This document shows, in pieces, positions 43,908 through 54,699 of a DNA stretch of 64,000 nucleotides (position 1 is its first letter; every line of letters begins with the position of its first letter). The translations under genes and the position numbers were made by a program. The notes beneath the pieces are model-generated. The model made no database searches. It was given only the letters and a program-made list of their open reading frames with translations, and was not told the origin of the DNA. The DNA comes from Paenibacillus sp. DMB20. Lineage in GTDB: Bacteria; Bacillota; Bacilli; Paenibacillales; Paenibacillaceae. The DNA lies in the NCBI RefSeq assembly GCF_000987955.1, contig NZ_LAZU01000025.1, forward strand, positions 186,001 to 250,000. Direction: 5' to 3'.

Positions 43908-44914
43908 ATGACGGGTTTCACACTATTGGTAGAGGAATACCGCGGCGGAGTCTTGGAAAATGTGCATTACGGAGCATCAGCATCGTCGACGAGAATGGGA
44001 AAGTGTTATACCATGCCGGTGACCCGGAGCACATGACCTTTCTCCGCTCCGCGGCGAAACCGTTCCAGGCCATTCCGGTCTTGAAGCGGCGCATTGACGA
44101 GATTTACGGCTTGACCGGGGAAGAAGCCGCGTTGTTTGCAGCCTCCCACAGGGGGGAAGCGTTTCATATCGATGCCTTGGAATCGATTATGAGAAAAACG
44201 GGCATCCGCGAGGAAGAACTGCACTGCTGTCCGACCTACCCGTTGAATGAGGATGCCAAAGCCGAACGTCATCGCGGGAGGGAGAGCAAGCGCCGGATTT
44301 TCCATAACTGCTCGGGCAAGCACGCCGGCCTGATTGCGCTCTGCAAGCAGGAGGGTTGGAGCAGCGAAAATTATTTCCGTTCGGAGCACCCCGTTCAGCA
44401 GGAAATTTTGGAGACGATCGCTTCCTTTGCCGAAATTCCCCAGGACAAGATCGGCATGGGCGTGGACGGCTGCGGTCTTCCGATTTTCGCGATCCCCCTT
44501 AAATCCATCGGCCTTTCGTATTTGAAGCTGGCGTGTCCGGATTTGATCGGGGATGCAACCACGCGGCTGGCCGCGGCGCGAATCGCCAGGCTGATGAACG
44601 AGCATCCGGACATGATCGCCGATACGCGGTTTGTCTGCTCCACGCTGCTTCGAGACCCGAACCTGACCGCCAAGGGGGGCGCCAAGGGCGTTTACGGGAT
44701 CGGTCTCCGAAAAGAACGCCTAGGCATCTCGTTGAAGGTGTCCGACGGTTCGGAGCAGGTATGGCCAAGCATTATCGCTTCGATTTTAACCTTTATCGGA
44801 TACGGCAACCTGCAGACGATCGATAGCTTGTACAGGCTCGTGCCGAATGAAATCGTCAACGACAACGGAAAGGTTGTCGGGGAGCGCAGGACGGTATTCA
44901 CGCTGCAGGCATAA
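43908..44914 (+). pseudogene. L-asparaginase II (PF06089 type), frame broken by one missing base
   Basis: An asparaginase-like protein that hydrolyses L-asparagine to aspartate. The N-terminus reads LLVEEYRGGVLENVHYG from ATG 43908, and the body (ISIVDENGKVLYHAGD, then HNCSGKHAGLIALCKQEGW, KIGMGVDGCGLPIFA) reads in the next frame from about 43975 to 44914. One extra G in GGAGC at 43971-43975 would join them as HYGGISIVDENG. The two parts together make about 335 residues, the family size. The N-S-G-K-H block is intact. No other damage is seen, so a base-calling error is as likely as real decay. It lies 37 bp after the ROK gene. Confidence 0.82.
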
Positions 44915-45025
44915 ATCACACAACAATATGGGATACCGTCGTTTTTAGGTTTTATCTTCAACGCGGCGGTTCGATGAGAGAGGACGCGTGAGAGGTAAGA
45001 TATAAAACATTCATTAAAAGGGGAG

Positions 45026-46630
45026 ATGTTTGATGAAGTTCAGGAAAAGATCAGCCTGCTGCTGATCATGCTGCTGGTAACGGCGCTGGCCGCTGCGGGA
45101 TGCGGTGGCGGAGGCGGAGCCAAGGAAAGCCAGGACAATCCGCCCGCCGCAGGAAAGCCAGCCGTCAAGGAAGGAAACGACATCGTCATCGCGGTCAATG
45201 CCAATTTCATTACGCTCGATCCATACAACGCTGGGGACACGCTGTCCATTTCCGGTTCCCGAACCATGTACCAGGGACTTATGGGCTTCGATGACAATAT
45301 GCAGGTCGTTCCGGTTTTGGCGAAGGAGCATAAAGTCAGCGAAGACGGTCTCGTCTATACATTTACCTTGAATGAAAACATTAAATTCCATGACGGCACG
45401 CTGCTGGATGCCGAGGCGGTGAAGGTCAACCTGGACCGCGTCCGCGACGAGAAAAACAACCTCCGCCTGCGGAAGAGCTTTGCCAAGGTGAAGGAAGTCG
45501 AGGCCGTTGACGCCAAAACGGTCAAAATCACGCTGAGCGAGCCTTACAGCGCTTTTTTGAACAAAATGGCCATGGCCCTGATGATCAGTCCGAAAGCGCT
45601 TCAAGAGTTTGGGGATCAGATATTCCAGCATCCGGTCGGCACCGGGCCTTATAAATTCAAGGAATGGGTGCAGGGAGACCATCTCACGGTCGAGAAGAAC
45701 GCCGACTATTGGGAACAAGGACTGCCGAAAGCGGACAGCATTACGTTCAAGGCCGTGCCCGAAAACGGATCGCGGATCGCGATGCTGAAGACCGGGGAAG
45801 CGGACTTCGTGTATCCGATGCCGACCGAGCAGGTGGCCGAAGTGGACGGCAAGGACGGGCTTACGGTGGAGAAAAACGCTTCAACGATCGTGCGCTACAT
45901 CACCCTGAATACGATGAAAAAACCGTTTGACGACGTAAAGGTCCGCCAGGCGATCAATTATGCCATCAACAAGGAGGCTTATATCAAGGTCGTCAAATCC
46001 GGCTATGGGGAAAAGCTTGATTCCTCCATGTCGCCCAAAACCCAATATTATGCGCAGCAGAGCGGTTATGATTACGATCTTGAAAAAGCGAAACAGCTTC
46101 TGGGCGAAGCGGGCTATCCCGAGGGCTTTGAGGCCGAAATCTGGGGCAGCAACGATACGGAAACGATGAAGGGCATGCAGTTTATCCAACAGCAGCTTCA
46201 GCTGGCCGGGATTAAGCTTGACGTGAAACCGATGGAGGAAGGGACGCTTTCAAACGAAATCAACAGTGCCGAGAAGCCCGAGGATGCCAAGGTTCAAATG
46301 TGGTACGTCAGCTGGTCCCCGTCCTCCGGGGACGCCGACGGTGCGACGCGGGGACTGTTCAGCAGCGAGATGTTCCCTCCGGCAGGCGCGAATACGGCTT
46401 ATTACAAAAACGAAAACGTAGACCGGTGGATAGCGGAAGTCAATGCCGTGACCGATCCGGAGCGGCAAAAGGCGATCTACGCCGACATCCAGAAGACGGT
46501 GTGGGATGAAGCGCCTTGGGCGTTCCTGGGCGTGGATCAGGTACTGTCCGGCAAAAAAACTTACATCGAAGGCATAAAAGTACTCCCGGACGGCTCCATT
46601 TCGGTGAGAGAGGCCGAGGTCAAGCATTAA
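45026..46630 (+). CDS. ABC transporter substrate-binding lipoprotein, peptide (OppA/DppA) type
   Basis: A family 5 extracellular binding protein of about 535 residues for peptides or nickel. The body has the family signature region (HPVGTGPYKFKEWVQGDHLT; VRQAINYAINKEAYIKVV; WDEAPWAFLGVDQVL). The N-terminus is probably shifted: ATG 45033 with GGGGAG 7 nt upstream gives MKFRKRS, an ideal basic lipoprotein start, and the rest (LLLIMLLVTALAAAGCGGGG, lipobox AAGC) continues in the frame that begins at 45026. One base seems missing at 45051-45056. The glycine-rich tether and NPPAAGKPAVKE linker are typical. It delivers to the permeases at 46753 and 47700. Confidence 0.85.
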   Translation: MFDEVQEKISLLLIMLLVTALAAAGCGGGGGAKESQDNPPAAGKPAVKEGNDIVIAVNANFITLDPYNAGDTLSISGSRTMYQGLMGFDDNMQVVPVLAKEHKVSEDGLVYTFTLNENIKFHDGTLLDAEAVKVNLDRVRDEKNNLRLRKSFAKVKEVEAVDAKTVKITLSEPYSAFLNKMAMALMISPKALQEFGDQIFQHPVGTGPYKFKEWVQGDHLTVEKNADYWEQGLPKADSITFKAVPENGSRIAMLKTGEADFVYPMPTEQVAEVDGKDGLTVEKNASTIVRYITLNTMKKPFDDVKVRQAINYAINKEAYIKVVKSGYGEKLDSSMSPKTQYYAQQSGYDYDLEKAKQLLGEAGYPEGFEAEIWGSNDTETMKGMQFIQQQLQLAGIKLDVKPMEEGTLSNEINSAEKPEDAKVQMWYVSWSPSSGDADGATRGLFSSEMFPPAGANTAYYKNENVDRWIAEVNAVTDPERQKAIYADIQKTVWDEAPWAFLGVDQVLSGKKTYIEGIKVLPDGSISVREAEVKH

Positions 46631-46752
46631 TCATCAGGCCGCTCCATGAAGGCAAGCTTCAGGAGCGGCCCCTTTCTTTAGATTAAAGGATGTCTTCGTT
46701 TTCAGCAGGGCTGAACCATTCTTTTTTCGTAATCAAAAGGAGGTATAGCAAG

Positions 46753-47679
46753 GTGGGAAAGTACGCGCTGCAAAGACTTCTAGGTATCATCCCTCTGCTG
46801 TTCGTCGTCTCGGTGCTCGTCTTTATGTTCATCCATCTCATTCCCGGAGACCCTGCCCGGCTTGCCGCCGGAAAGGAAGCGACCCTGGAGGAAATCCAGG
46901 CGATCCGCGTGGAACTCGGCTTGGACCAGCCGCTGTGGCAGCAGTACGTCACGTATATGAAAAATCTGCTTCAAGGGGACCTCGGTGTGTCGCTCAAAAC
47001 GGGACTGCCGGTATCGGAAATGCTGGCGAGCCGCTTTATGCCGACCGTTTGGCTGACGATCTTCAGCATGGGGTGGGCCCTTGTCGCCGGTGTGCTGATC
47101 GGCATCATTTCGGCGGTCAACCGGAACAGATGGCCCGATTATGCAGGAATGCTGACCGCCATTTCCGGAATATCCATTCCGGGATTTTGGCTCGGTCTTG
47201 TGCTCATCCAGATCTTTTCCGTAGAGCTGGGCTGGTTTCCGACGGGAGGCGTGGATTCCTGGAAGGGGTACGTCCTTCCTTCCATAACGCTGGGCGCGGG
47301 GATTATGTCCATGCTTGCGAGGTTTTCCCGTTCCTCGATGCTGGAGACGATGCGCGAGGATTATATACGCACGGGACGCGCGAAAGGCTTGGCCGAATTT
47401 TGGGTGGTCGGCAGGCACGCGCTGCGCAATTCCCTCATACAGGTCGTTACGGTAGCCGGCCTGCAGTTCGGATTTTTGCTCGGCGGCTCCGTCATGGTGG
47501 AAACCGTGTTCAGCATCCCGGGGCTAGGACGCCTGCTGGTCGATTCGATAGGCTTCCGCGATTATACGGTCATACAGGCAGAGCTTCTCCTGTTTGCCGT
47601 GGAGTTCATTTTAATTAACCTTGCGGTCGACCTCTTATACGGCGTGCTGAATCCGAAAATCCGATATGCAGGAGCATAA
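46753..47679 (+). CDS. Peptide ABC transporter permease, OppB/DppB type
   Basis: A 308-residue permease with six membrane helices. The N-terminal [20 protein letters not shown] and the extracellular [17 protein letters not shown] are hallmarks of DppB/OppB. The ATPase-contact loop is [20 protein letters not shown] (A-K-G-L-x-x). The end ([16 protein letters not shown]) is standard. It starts at GTG 46753, 9 nt after AAAGGAGG; the frame is open to 46690 without a ribosome site. It is in an operon with the binding protein and the OppC permease 20 bp downstream. Confidence 0.93.
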   Translation: MGKYALQRLLGIIPLLFVVSVLVFMFIHLIPGDPARLAAGKEATLEEIQAIRVELGLDQPLWQQYVTYMKNLLQGDLGVSLKTGLPVSEMLASRFMPTVWLTIFSMGWALVAGVLIGIISAVNRNRWPDYAGMLTAISGISIPGFWLGLVLIQIFSVELGWFPTGGVDSWKGYVLPSITLGAGIMSMLARFSRSSMLETMREDYIRTGRAKGLAEFWVVGRHALRNSLIQVVTVAGLQFGFLLGGSVMVETVFSIPGLGRLLVDSIGFRDYTVIQAELLLFAVEFILINLAVDLLYGVLNPKIRYAGA

Positions 47680-47699
47680 ACGAAAGGAGTGGATACCCC

Positions 47700-48593
47700 A
47701 TGAGTCAAAGTCAGGTTGTTGCCGGGAATGAAGCAGTGGCGGAGGCCGCCGCCTCCAAAGGAATCGCTTCGGGCTTTTTCCGAAAATTCGCCAAGCAGAG
47801 ACTGTCCCTGGTTTGCGGCATGTTTATTCTGTTGCTTATCGTTGTCGCGTTGTTCGGTCCTTTCCTTACTCCGTATGATGCCGATACGCCGGACTACGAT
47901 GCAATCCTGGCACCGCCTTCGGCCAAACATTGGGCGGGAACGGACGAGTATGGTCGCGACATTATGAGCCGGATTATTGCCGGTACGAAGCTGTCGCTAT
48001 CGGTCAGTATCAGCGCGGTGCTGATCGCCGCGGTGTTTGGCACGTTCCTCGGTCTGGTCAGCGGTTATTACGGAGGATGGCTGGACCGGCTGATCATGCG
48101 GGGCAGCGACGTGCTGTTTTCTTTTCCGGACCTGCTGCTTGCCATCGGCATCGTAGCGATTCTCGGGCCCGGACTCATGAATGTGGTAATTGCGGTAGCC
48201 GTCTTCGGCATTCCGTCATTCGCCCGAATTATCCGGAGCGTGACTTTGTCGGCCAAGGAAACCTTGTTTGTGGAAGCGGCAAGGTCGATGGGCGCCAAGC
48301 ACAGGCGGATCATATGGAGGCATATTTTTCCGGAGACGCTGCCTAGCGTGATCGTCAATTTTACGATGAAGATCGGTACGGCCATTCTGGCAGCTTCCTC
48401 GCTCAGCTTTCTGGGGATGGGGGCCAAGCCGACGACGCCGGACTGGGGGGCGATGCTCAGCATGGGACGCGATTATTTGAGCATAGCGCCGCATGTCGTC
48501 TATTTTCCGGGAGCGGCCATTTTTTTGACGGTGCTTGCTTTTAATCTGGTTGGCGACGGCCTGCGAGACGCGCTGGATCCGAAGACGAAATAG
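47700..48593 (+). CDS. Peptide ABC transporter permease, OppC/DppC type
   Basis: A 297-residue second permease, with six helices. Family blocks are AGTDEYGRDIMSRIIAGTK after helix 1, LPSVIVNFTMKIGTAILAAS and FLGMGAKPTTPDWGAML, and the EAA-type loop is FVEAARSMGAKHRRIIWRHI. The C-terminal LAFNLVGDGLRDALDPKTK is typical. GAAAGGAG precedes ATG 47700. It should pair with the OppB-type permease. Confidence 0.94.
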   Translation: MSQSQVVAGNEAVAEAAASKGIASGFFRKFAKQRLSLVCGMFILLLIVVALFGPFLTPYDADTPDYDAILAPPSAKHWAGTDEYGRDIMSRIIAGTKLSLSVSISAVLIAAVFGTFLGLVSGYYGGWLDRLIMRGSDVLFSFPDLLLAIGIVAILGPGLMNVVIAVAVFGIPSFARIIRSVTLSAKETLFVEAARSMGAKHRRIIWRHIFPETLPSVIVNFTMKIGTAILAASSLSFLGMGAKPTTPDWGAMLSMGRDYLSIAPHVVYFPGAAIFLTVLAFNLVGDGLRDALDPKTK

Positions 48594-48606
48594 AGGGGGG
48601 AAGAAC

Positions 48607-49628
48607 ATGATGCCGGAAATGCTCCTGGAAGTGAAAGGGCTGAAAACGGAGTTCAAACGGGACGGCGGAAACGTCATGGCGGTTTCGGGGTGGATTTTCA
48701 AATCCGAAAAGGAGAGGTACTGGGACTGGTCGGAGAGTCCGGTTGCGGCAAAAGCGTCACATCCTTATCCATTATGCGTCTTCTGAAAGATACGCCGGGG
48801 AAAATCGTCGGAGGCTCGGTTGCTTTTGAAGGGAAAGACTTGACGAAAATCGAAGAAAAGCAGATGCGGCAAATTCGGGGCAAGGATCTGGCCATGATCT
48901 TCCAGGAACCGATGACATCCCTGAATCCGGTGCTGAGGATCGGCAGGCAGCTGGAAGAAGCCATTACGCTTCATCTTAAATACGGTAAGAAAAAGGCGAA
49001 AGAGCATGCGGTGCAAAGTCTGCGCCTGGTCGGCATACCGCGGGCGGAGGAGGTTGTGAACGATTACCCGCACCAGCTTTCCGGGGGAATGAGGCAGCGG
49101 GTAATGATCGCCATGGCCATGTCGTGCCATCCGAAGCTGCTCATCGCCGATGAACCGACGACCGCCCTGGACGTCACGATTCAAGCTCAGATCCTCGATT
49201 TGATGAAAAAACTGAAGTCCGAACAGGGGATGGGCATGCTGCTGATCACGCATGACTTGGGGGTCGTCGCGGAGATGTGCGACCGGGTAGTCGTGATGTA
49301 TGCCGGAAGGGTCGTGGAAGAGGCTTCGGTAGAAGAACTGTTTGATGACCCGCAGCACCCGTATACGAAAGGGTTGATCCAATCGGTTCCCAAGCTGAGG
49401 CAGAAGGTCCGGCGCCTTGCGTCCATACCGGGAAATGTTCCTGACCTGTCCCGCATGCCGCAGGGGTGTAAATTTGCCCCGAGATGTCCTCATGTGACGG
49501 ATATTTGCCGGGAGCAGGAGCCCGAGCTTTTGCCCGTAGATCAAATGGGACACCGGAAGAACCGATGCTGGCTTGCGCAGGGAGAAGCGGGGAAAGGGGG
49601 CGGTGCAGATGAATACTCCGTTGGTTGA
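48607..49628 (+). pseudogene. Peptide ABC transporter ATPase, OppD/DppD type, frame broken by one missing base
   Basis: An ATPase subunit with all motifs in the second frame: Walker [11 protein letters not shown]-loop [11 protein letters not shown], signature [14 protein letters not shown], Walker [15 protein letters not shown] and the H-loop [10 protein letters not shown], plus the OppD C-terminal Cys cluster ([20 protein letters not shown]). The first about 27 residues ([20 protein letters not shown]) read from ATG 48607 in another frame. Adding one G to the GGGG at 48687-48690 joins [15 protein letters not shown]. Length (about 340) would then be normal. It overlaps the OppF-type gene by 20 bp, so they are coupled. 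It is either a base-calling error or a real break. Confidence 0.88.
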
Positions 49629-50574
49629 AGTAAAACGGCTCCAAAAGGCGTTTCCCGTCAAAAAGGGCTTTCTGGGGAAACGGAAGCTGCTGCACGCCGT
49701 GGATCAGGTATCGTTCTCGATCATGAAGGGAGAAACCTTCAGTCTCGTGGGGGAGAGCGGCTGCGGAAAATCGACGACCGGCCGTCTCGTGACCAAGCTG
49801 CTGGCGCCGAATCGCGGCGAAGTATGGTTTAACGGAAGGGATATCAGCCACTACAGCGAAAATGAAATGCGTCCGGTCCGCAAAGAGATGCAGATGGTGT
49901 TTCAGGATCCTTACGCATCGTTGAACCCCAGAATGAAGGTGAAGGATCTGGTGGCCGAGCCGCTGCTGATCCACACGAAACTGAGCCGGAAGGAAAGAGA
50001 CAAACTGGCGCAGGAGCTGCTGGAGGTCGTGGGCTTGAACAGCTACCATGCCGAACGGTTTCCGCATGAATTCAGCGGCGGGCAGCGGCAGCGCATCGGC
50101 ATTGCCAGGGCGCTCTCCGTTCGACCGAGCCTGATCGTGGCGGATGAGCCGGTTTCGGCGCTGGATGTGTCGATTCAATCGCAGGTGCTCAATCTGCTTC
50201 AGGATTTGCAGGAGCAGTACGGCCTCACCTATCTGTTCATTTCCCATGACCTGAGTGTCGTCGAGCATATCAGCGACCGCATCGGGGTCATGTATCTCGG
50301 TTCGCTGGTGGAAACCGCAGACAAGGATGAGCTATATGAAAGTCCGCTGCATCCATATACGCAGGCGCTGCTGTCCTCGGTGCCGGTTCCCGATCCGAAG
50401 CAAAAATCCGAACGAATTATTTTGAAAGGGGATCTGCCGAGTCCGGTGGACCCGCCATCCGGCTGCAGGTTCCATACGCGTTGTCCGGCCTGCATGGAGG
50501 TTTGTCGGCAGGTCGCTCCAGAGTTCAAGGAAATCGGGCCAGGGCATCAGGTAGCATGCCATCTATATGGTTAG
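49609..50574 (+). CDS. Peptide ABC transporter ATPase, OppF/DppF type
   Basis: A 321-residue ATPase that couples ATP hydrolysis to peptide uptake with the OppD-type partner. Motifs: Walker [13 protein letters not shown]-loop [11 protein letters not shown], signature [14 protein letters not shown], Walker [15 protein letters not shown], and switch His in [13 protein letters not shown]. The OppF C-terminal Cys motif is [14 protein letters not shown]. The start ATG 49609 (AAAGGGGG upstream) is internal to the oppD tail. The end is followed by 64 bp and then the M17 aminopeptidase, likely the same transcript. Confidence 0.95.
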   Translation: MNTPLVEVKRLQKAFPVKKGFLGKRKLLHAVDQVSFSIMKGETFSLVGESGCGKSTTGRLVTKLLAPNRGEVWFNGRDISHYSENEMRPVRKEMQMVFQDPYASLNPRMKVKDLVAEPLLIHTKLSRKERDKLAQELLEVVGLNSYHAERFPHEFSGGQRQRIGIARALSVRPSLIVADEPVSALDVSIQSQVLNLLQDLQEQYGLTYLFISHDLSVVEHISDRIGVMYLGSLVETADKDELYESPLHPYTQALLSSVPVPDPKQKSERIILKGDLPSPVDPPSGCRFHTRCPACMEVCRQVAPEFKEIGPGHQVACHLYG

Positions 50575-50638
50575 ATGGCGGGACCAAACCATAACGGACA
50601 TTAGATCTATCCATCCTGACAGAAAAGAAGGAATATGA

Positions 50639-52123
50639 ATGCATATATCATTGAAAGCGGGCAGAGATGCCGAAGTTCATGTATATCCGTTGTACCGGGA
50701 AGAAGAATTCATGTATCCGATCAGCGAGAACAAACGGAATGCAGCCAAGTCCGTCTGGTTTCGCCGCCGCGGCGATGAGGAACGGGAGGTTTTGGCCGTC
50801 TTGCTCGGAGAACGGACCTCAACCGGACTCGAAGCGGTTCGACGAGGGGGAGGCTTGGCGGCAAGGAACATGCAGAAGGAGGGTTTCCTCAGCGCATGCC
50901 TTGTCCGTAAAGCTCCAATCGTTGCCGGTCATTCCGGCAATACAGCCGCTGCCGACTGGCTGCAGGCTTGGCTCGAAGGATGGCTGCTTGGTTTGTATGG
51001 ATTCCATAAGTACCGCACATCCGTCCGGAAGCCGGGGAAGGTAAGCCTGTCCATTCATCCGGACGACTGGACGGAAATGACGGAAGCAGAGATCGAAAAC
51101 GTGATCCGGACGGCCGAAATCCGGGCAAGAGGCACGTATTTGGCCAGGGACATGGTCAACGAGCCGCCGGATCAGCTTCATCCGGACCGGATGGTGGAGT
51201 GGATCGAGGAGCATTTTCGCGGAACGCCGGTTAAAGTGACCGTATACCAAGGAAAAGACTTGACGGATTACCAAATGAACGGTCTTCTCAAAGTGGGGGC
51301 CGGAAGCGTATACCCGCCGGCGCTCATTGAGCTGCGTTACGAGGGGGATCCATCCCAGCCGTTGATCAGCCTTGTCGGAAAAGGGATAACTTTTGATATG
51401 GGCGGCATGAACGTGAAAAGCGGCAAGGATATCAGCGACGCCCGGATGGATATGGGCGGCGCGGCGGCGGTTGCCGGCGCTATGGATATTTTGGCTGCGC
51501 GGCAGTCCAAAGCGAATGTGGCGGCGCTTATAGCCGTTGCCGAGAACGTCCCTGACGCTCACGCGATGCTTCCGTCCTCCGTGGTTTCGTTCCCTAACGG
51601 GCTCACGGTTCAGGCTGCGAATACGGATGCCGAGGGGCGGCTTGTTTTGGCGGATGCTTTGCTTCATGCGGCAAGGCTCGGAGCAGCGGAGGCTGTGGAT
51701 ATCGCCACCTTGACGGGCAATGTCGGCCAAGCCCTCGGACTGGGCATTGCGGGCATCTGGGGTGACCCGGAGATGACAAGGGAGCTTGTCGATATCGGGG
51801 AACGGAACGGCGAACGCTTGTGGCCGATGCCGCTGATGGATGAATACGAGGCCGAACTGCACAGCGATTATGCCGATCTCAGCAACATCGGCTCCTCGTC
51901 GCTGGCCGGAGCGATCACCGCAGCGCTTTTTATCCGGCGCTTCGTCACGAAACCGATGAAATGGGTCCATATCGATATGGCGGGTACGGTGCAGTATAAA
52001 GGCGAGACCGCCTTTTCGGCATCCGGGGCAACCGGCTACGGAGCACGCCTGTTGGCCGATTATGTGGAATACCGGCAGCTCGGAAGAGATAAGGCCGATT
52101 CTAAGGAGGAGGGACAATCTTGA
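50639..52123 (+). CDS. M17 leucyl aminopeptidase family protein
   Basis: A 494-residue cytosolic metallo-aminopeptidase that trims N-terminal residues from imported peptides. The M17 signature NTDAEGRLVLADAL and metal-ligand blocks (VGKGITFDMGGMNVKSGKD, DISDARMDMGGAAAV) are present, with MVNEPPDQLHPDRM before them. Usual length is about 500. It lies directly downstream of the Opp-type ATPase genes, which fits a role in degrading the imported peptides. Its stop overlaps the TTG start of cutC. GAAAAGAAGGAATATGA precedes the start. The substrate specificity cannot be told. Confidence 0.93.
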   Translation: MHISLKAGRDAEVHVYPLYREEEFMYPISENKRNAAKSVWFRRRGDEEREVLAVLLGERTSTGLEAVRRGGGLAARNMQKEGFLSACLVRKAPIVAGHSGNTAAADWLQAWLEGWLLGLYGFHKYRTSVRKPGKVSLSIHPDDWTEMTEAEIENVIRTAEIRARGTYLARDMVNEPPDQLHPDRMVEWIEEHFRGTPVKVTVYQGKDLTDYQMNGLLKVGAGSVYPPALIELRYEGDPSQPLISLVGKGITFDMGGMNVKSGKDISDARMDMGGAAAVAGAMDILAARQSKANVAALIAVAENVPDAHAMLPSSVVSFPNGLTVQAANTDAEGRLVLADALLHAARLGAAEAVDIATLTGNVGQALGLGIAGIWGDPEMTRELVDIGERNGERLWPMPLMDEYEAELHSDYADLSNIGSSSLAGAITAALFIRRFVTKPMKWVHIDMAGTVQYKGETAFSASGATGYGARLLADYVEYRQLGRDKADSKEEGQS

Positions 52124-52814
52124 TACTTGAAGTGATCGCTACGACCCTGCAGGATGCCTTGACGGCAGAAGCGTGCGGGGCCGACCGCATTGAGCTCATT
52201 ACAGCCATAACCGAGGGAGGGCTCACCCCCAGCATCGGTTTGGTCGACCGGGTGACAAGCAGAGTGGGCATACCCGTGAATGTCATGATTCGGCCGCACA
52301 GCCGTTCTTTTGTCGCCGACGGAGAAGACATGGAGACGATGCTGGCCGATATCGAAGCCATACGCAGGAGCACGGGAGCCGCAGGAGTCGTCCTTGGTCC
52401 GCTATCCTCAAACGGTACCGTGGATGAAGAGGCGCTGCGCCGCCTGCTGTCGGCCGCAGGTTCGCTTGATATTACGTACCACCGGGCATTCGACGAGATA
52501 ACGGATCAGCCGGCAGCGTATGGGATCTCAGCCGGTATCCGCAAATATCCCGGATCCTGACTTCGGGAGGACCGCGGCCGGCACCGGAATCGGTATCCGG
52601 AATCCGGAGTCTGGTGGAACGCTCGCAAGCGGGAGGGCCTGCCATTCTGGCAGGGTATGGCTTGACGCCGGAGGGAATCAAGTCTTTTATCGAAGCGACG
52701 GGGGTGCGGGAGGTTCATTTCGGTTCCTCCGTCCGCGAAGGCCGTTCCGGCCTTGGACGATTAGACGAAGATGTGCTTCGTTCGCTCGCTGAGCTCGTGC
52801 ATGGCATGGAATGA
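52120..52814 (+). pseudogene. cutC: CutC-family protein, frame broken by one missing base
   Basis: A CutC (PF03932) TIM-barrel protein, once linked to copper homeostasis, though its true role in bacteria is uncertain. The first frame from TTG 52120 carries the family start (ILEVIATTLQDALTAEACGA, then DRIELITAITEGGLTPSIGL and VMIRPHSRSF) to DITYHRAFDEI. The second frame from about 52526 carries LTSGGPRPAPESV, AGYGLTPEGIKSFI and VREVHFGSSVR. One extra C in GGATCTCAGCC at 52526-52530 would join them as ILSRYPQISRIL. Length would be about 231. The TTG start overlaps the M17 stop, so they are coupled. Confidence 0.85.
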
Positions 52815-52820
52815 CATGCC

Positions 52821-52863
52821 AAAACGCTGCCGGAGGTCAAGCGACCTTAAGGCAGCCGTTTTC
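52821..52863. terminator. Bidirectional terminator, cutC / chemoreceptor gene
   Basis: AAAACGCTGCC / GGCAGCCGTTTT arms with an inner AGGTC-AAGC-GACCT hairpin. It closes the ROK-to-cutC run and the minus-strand gene at 52882. Confidence 0.8.
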
Positions 52864-52881
52864 TGTTTCGTTTAGAGCGGT

Positions 52882-54411
52882 CTATCCGGTTTTTGGGCAT
52901 CCCGGTTTATCCTTGGCGGCATAGGTCGTCATCACCCCAAGCTGTTCGGCGACCGAGCGGACTTCTTCCATTTCATGATGAACGGTAATGATGCGGCTGT
53001 TCTGTTCCTCAATGGAGGAAAGCATCTCCTCGGTCGTTGCCGAATGCGCTTGCGTGATGGCGGCGGTTTCTCCGACCCTGTCGCGAATTACGGTAAACTG
53101 CCGCATCATGGAGTCCATATGGGCCGCTTCTTCCCTAATGCTGTGATTGATACCGTTAAAACGGCTTTCGATCGTTTTGAATCCCTGCAGAAAGGTGGCC
53201 GCTATGTGCGTTCCTTGCTCAGAAGCGATGGAACCGTCCCGCACATTCGTAAGAGCCTCTCGGCTGATCTGAGTCATTCCCTGAACGATGGTTTGAATCC
53301 GGCCGGTCATTTCTCCGGTTATGGAAGCAAGCTTGCGGATTTCCGATGCCACGACGGCGAAGCCTCGTCCGGCTTCACCGGCGCGTGCCGACTCGATGGC
53401 CGCATTGAGGGAAAGCAGGTGCGTCTGGGTTGAAATCTGCGTAATGGACAACAGTATATCGCTGATTTGCTCCATCCGATCATTCATTTGAATCACCGCA
53501 TCCAGCGCCGATTGAATGGCCCCCTGCACGATATCGATTTGCTTGACCAATTCCCCGACACTTTCCGAGCCTTTGCCGATGAGGTTGCCCACATCGCCGG
53601 AATCGCCCAGAATCCTGTCGGAGTTCTGATGAAGGTGCCGGACGAGTTGATCAACTTCGGCGATCGAAGCGTTGATGTCGCTCAGGTTGGCTGCTTCCTG
53701 ATCGATGCCGCGGGCAATATCCTGCACCGAGAGAACGACGTTGCCGCTAATTTCGCGGGTGCCGGCGATATGTGAATTGCTGCTGGCGACACTTTCGTTC
53801 AGCCGGCGGGCATAATCGCCGATGTCCCCCACCGTTTTTTCCAGGGCTGAGTTGAGGCGGGAAGCTTCCCGCTCTTTTTCCACGCTTTCTTCGATGAGAT
53901 CCTTTCCCCATTTCGTGAGGAAAAACAAATAAACGACAGTACTGTCAAGAAACGCAAGACGAAGGATAAAATCCGATATGTTCCACCCTGGGCCCATGAG
54001 TGCAGCCGGGTCAGCCAGGAAAAAAGAAATCAGAAGCAGGTTCAGAATCGCGGAATAAGCAATCAGGATATCTTTGCGGAAATACATGGCAGATGACACG
54101 ATCGTGACGGGAAAGACGAGAAAGAAACGGAAGGCGCCATGTTCGTAAAACAACAGGGTGAGGGCGATTACCGTAGGGGCAAGAGGGATGAGAGACCCGA
54201 TAACCATCGTTGGAAGCAGCCGCTTCAGGTGAGCGAGATAAACCGAGGTTCCGATAAGACAGGTAAGCATCATAACGCCTGAGATGCGCAATCCTATTTC
54301 TCTGCCGTGCATAAACGGCGCTTCCACCGCGAATGTAAATGAGCAGGCAAGCAGAATAAAATAATTGATTTTTGTGACTTGATGAAAGCTGAACCGGCCC
54401 TGCAATTGCAT
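52882..54411 (-). CDS. Methyl-accepting chemotaxis-like protein with N-terminal multi-helix membrane domain
   Basis: A 509-residue protein. Residues 1-175 hold about six membrane helices ([52 protein letters not shown]) rather than the usual two flanking a sensor domain, and no periplasmic sensor or HAMP is evident. The C-terminal coiled coil has the MCP signalling hairpin ([33 protein letters not shown] as consecutive pieces: [18 protein letters not shown] then [11 protein letters not shown]). It should signal to CheA-type kinases. GAGAGGA precedes ATG 54411. It is not linked to che genes and might sense a hydrophobic or membrane cue; that is inference. Confidence 0.85.
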   Translation of the reverse strand: MQLQGRFSFHQVTKINYFILLACSFTFAVEAPFMHGREIGLRISGVMMLTCLIGTSVYLAHLKRLLPTMVIGSLIPLAPTVIALTLLFYEHGAFRFFLVFPVTIVSSAMYFRKDILIAYSAILNLLLISFFLADPAALMGPGWNISDFILRLAFLDSTVVYLFFLTKWGKDLIEESVEKEREASRLNSALEKTVGDIGDYARRLNESVASSNSHIAGTREISGNVVLSVQDIARGIDQEAANLSDINASIAEVDQLVRHLHQNSDRILGDSGDVGNLIGKGSESVGELVKQIDIVQGAIQSALDAVIQMNDRMEQISDILLSITQISTQTHLLSLNAAIESARAGEAGRGFAVVASEIRKLASITGEMTGRIQTIVQGMTQISREALTNVRDGSIASEQGTHIAATFLQGFKTIESRFNGINHSIREEAAHMDSMMRQFTVIRDRVGETAAITQAHSATTEEMLSSIEEQNSRIITVHHEMEEVRSVAEQLGVMTTYAAKDKPGCPKTG

Positions 54412-54699
54412 GCAGTCACATCCTCTCTTCATATAACGGGCAGGAACACGAATACGCCTTCATTCAGGCAGTGATCGCCATTTTTCATATATGCATCATC
54501 GTCTTCGCCCGATATTGCAACACTTTTCACAAACAATTCTAGTTATTTTATCGGCTGTCCCCATCCGGTTTGTTAGGCTTTGGCCCATGCTCTGAAAAGC
54601 TGCAGGGAATGGCCGATTTGTAATTCATTTCATGGCTTAAAATACCTTTCATCATTAAAATGGAAGAAGTACGGTTGTTCGGGAAAAGGGGCGAAGCGA

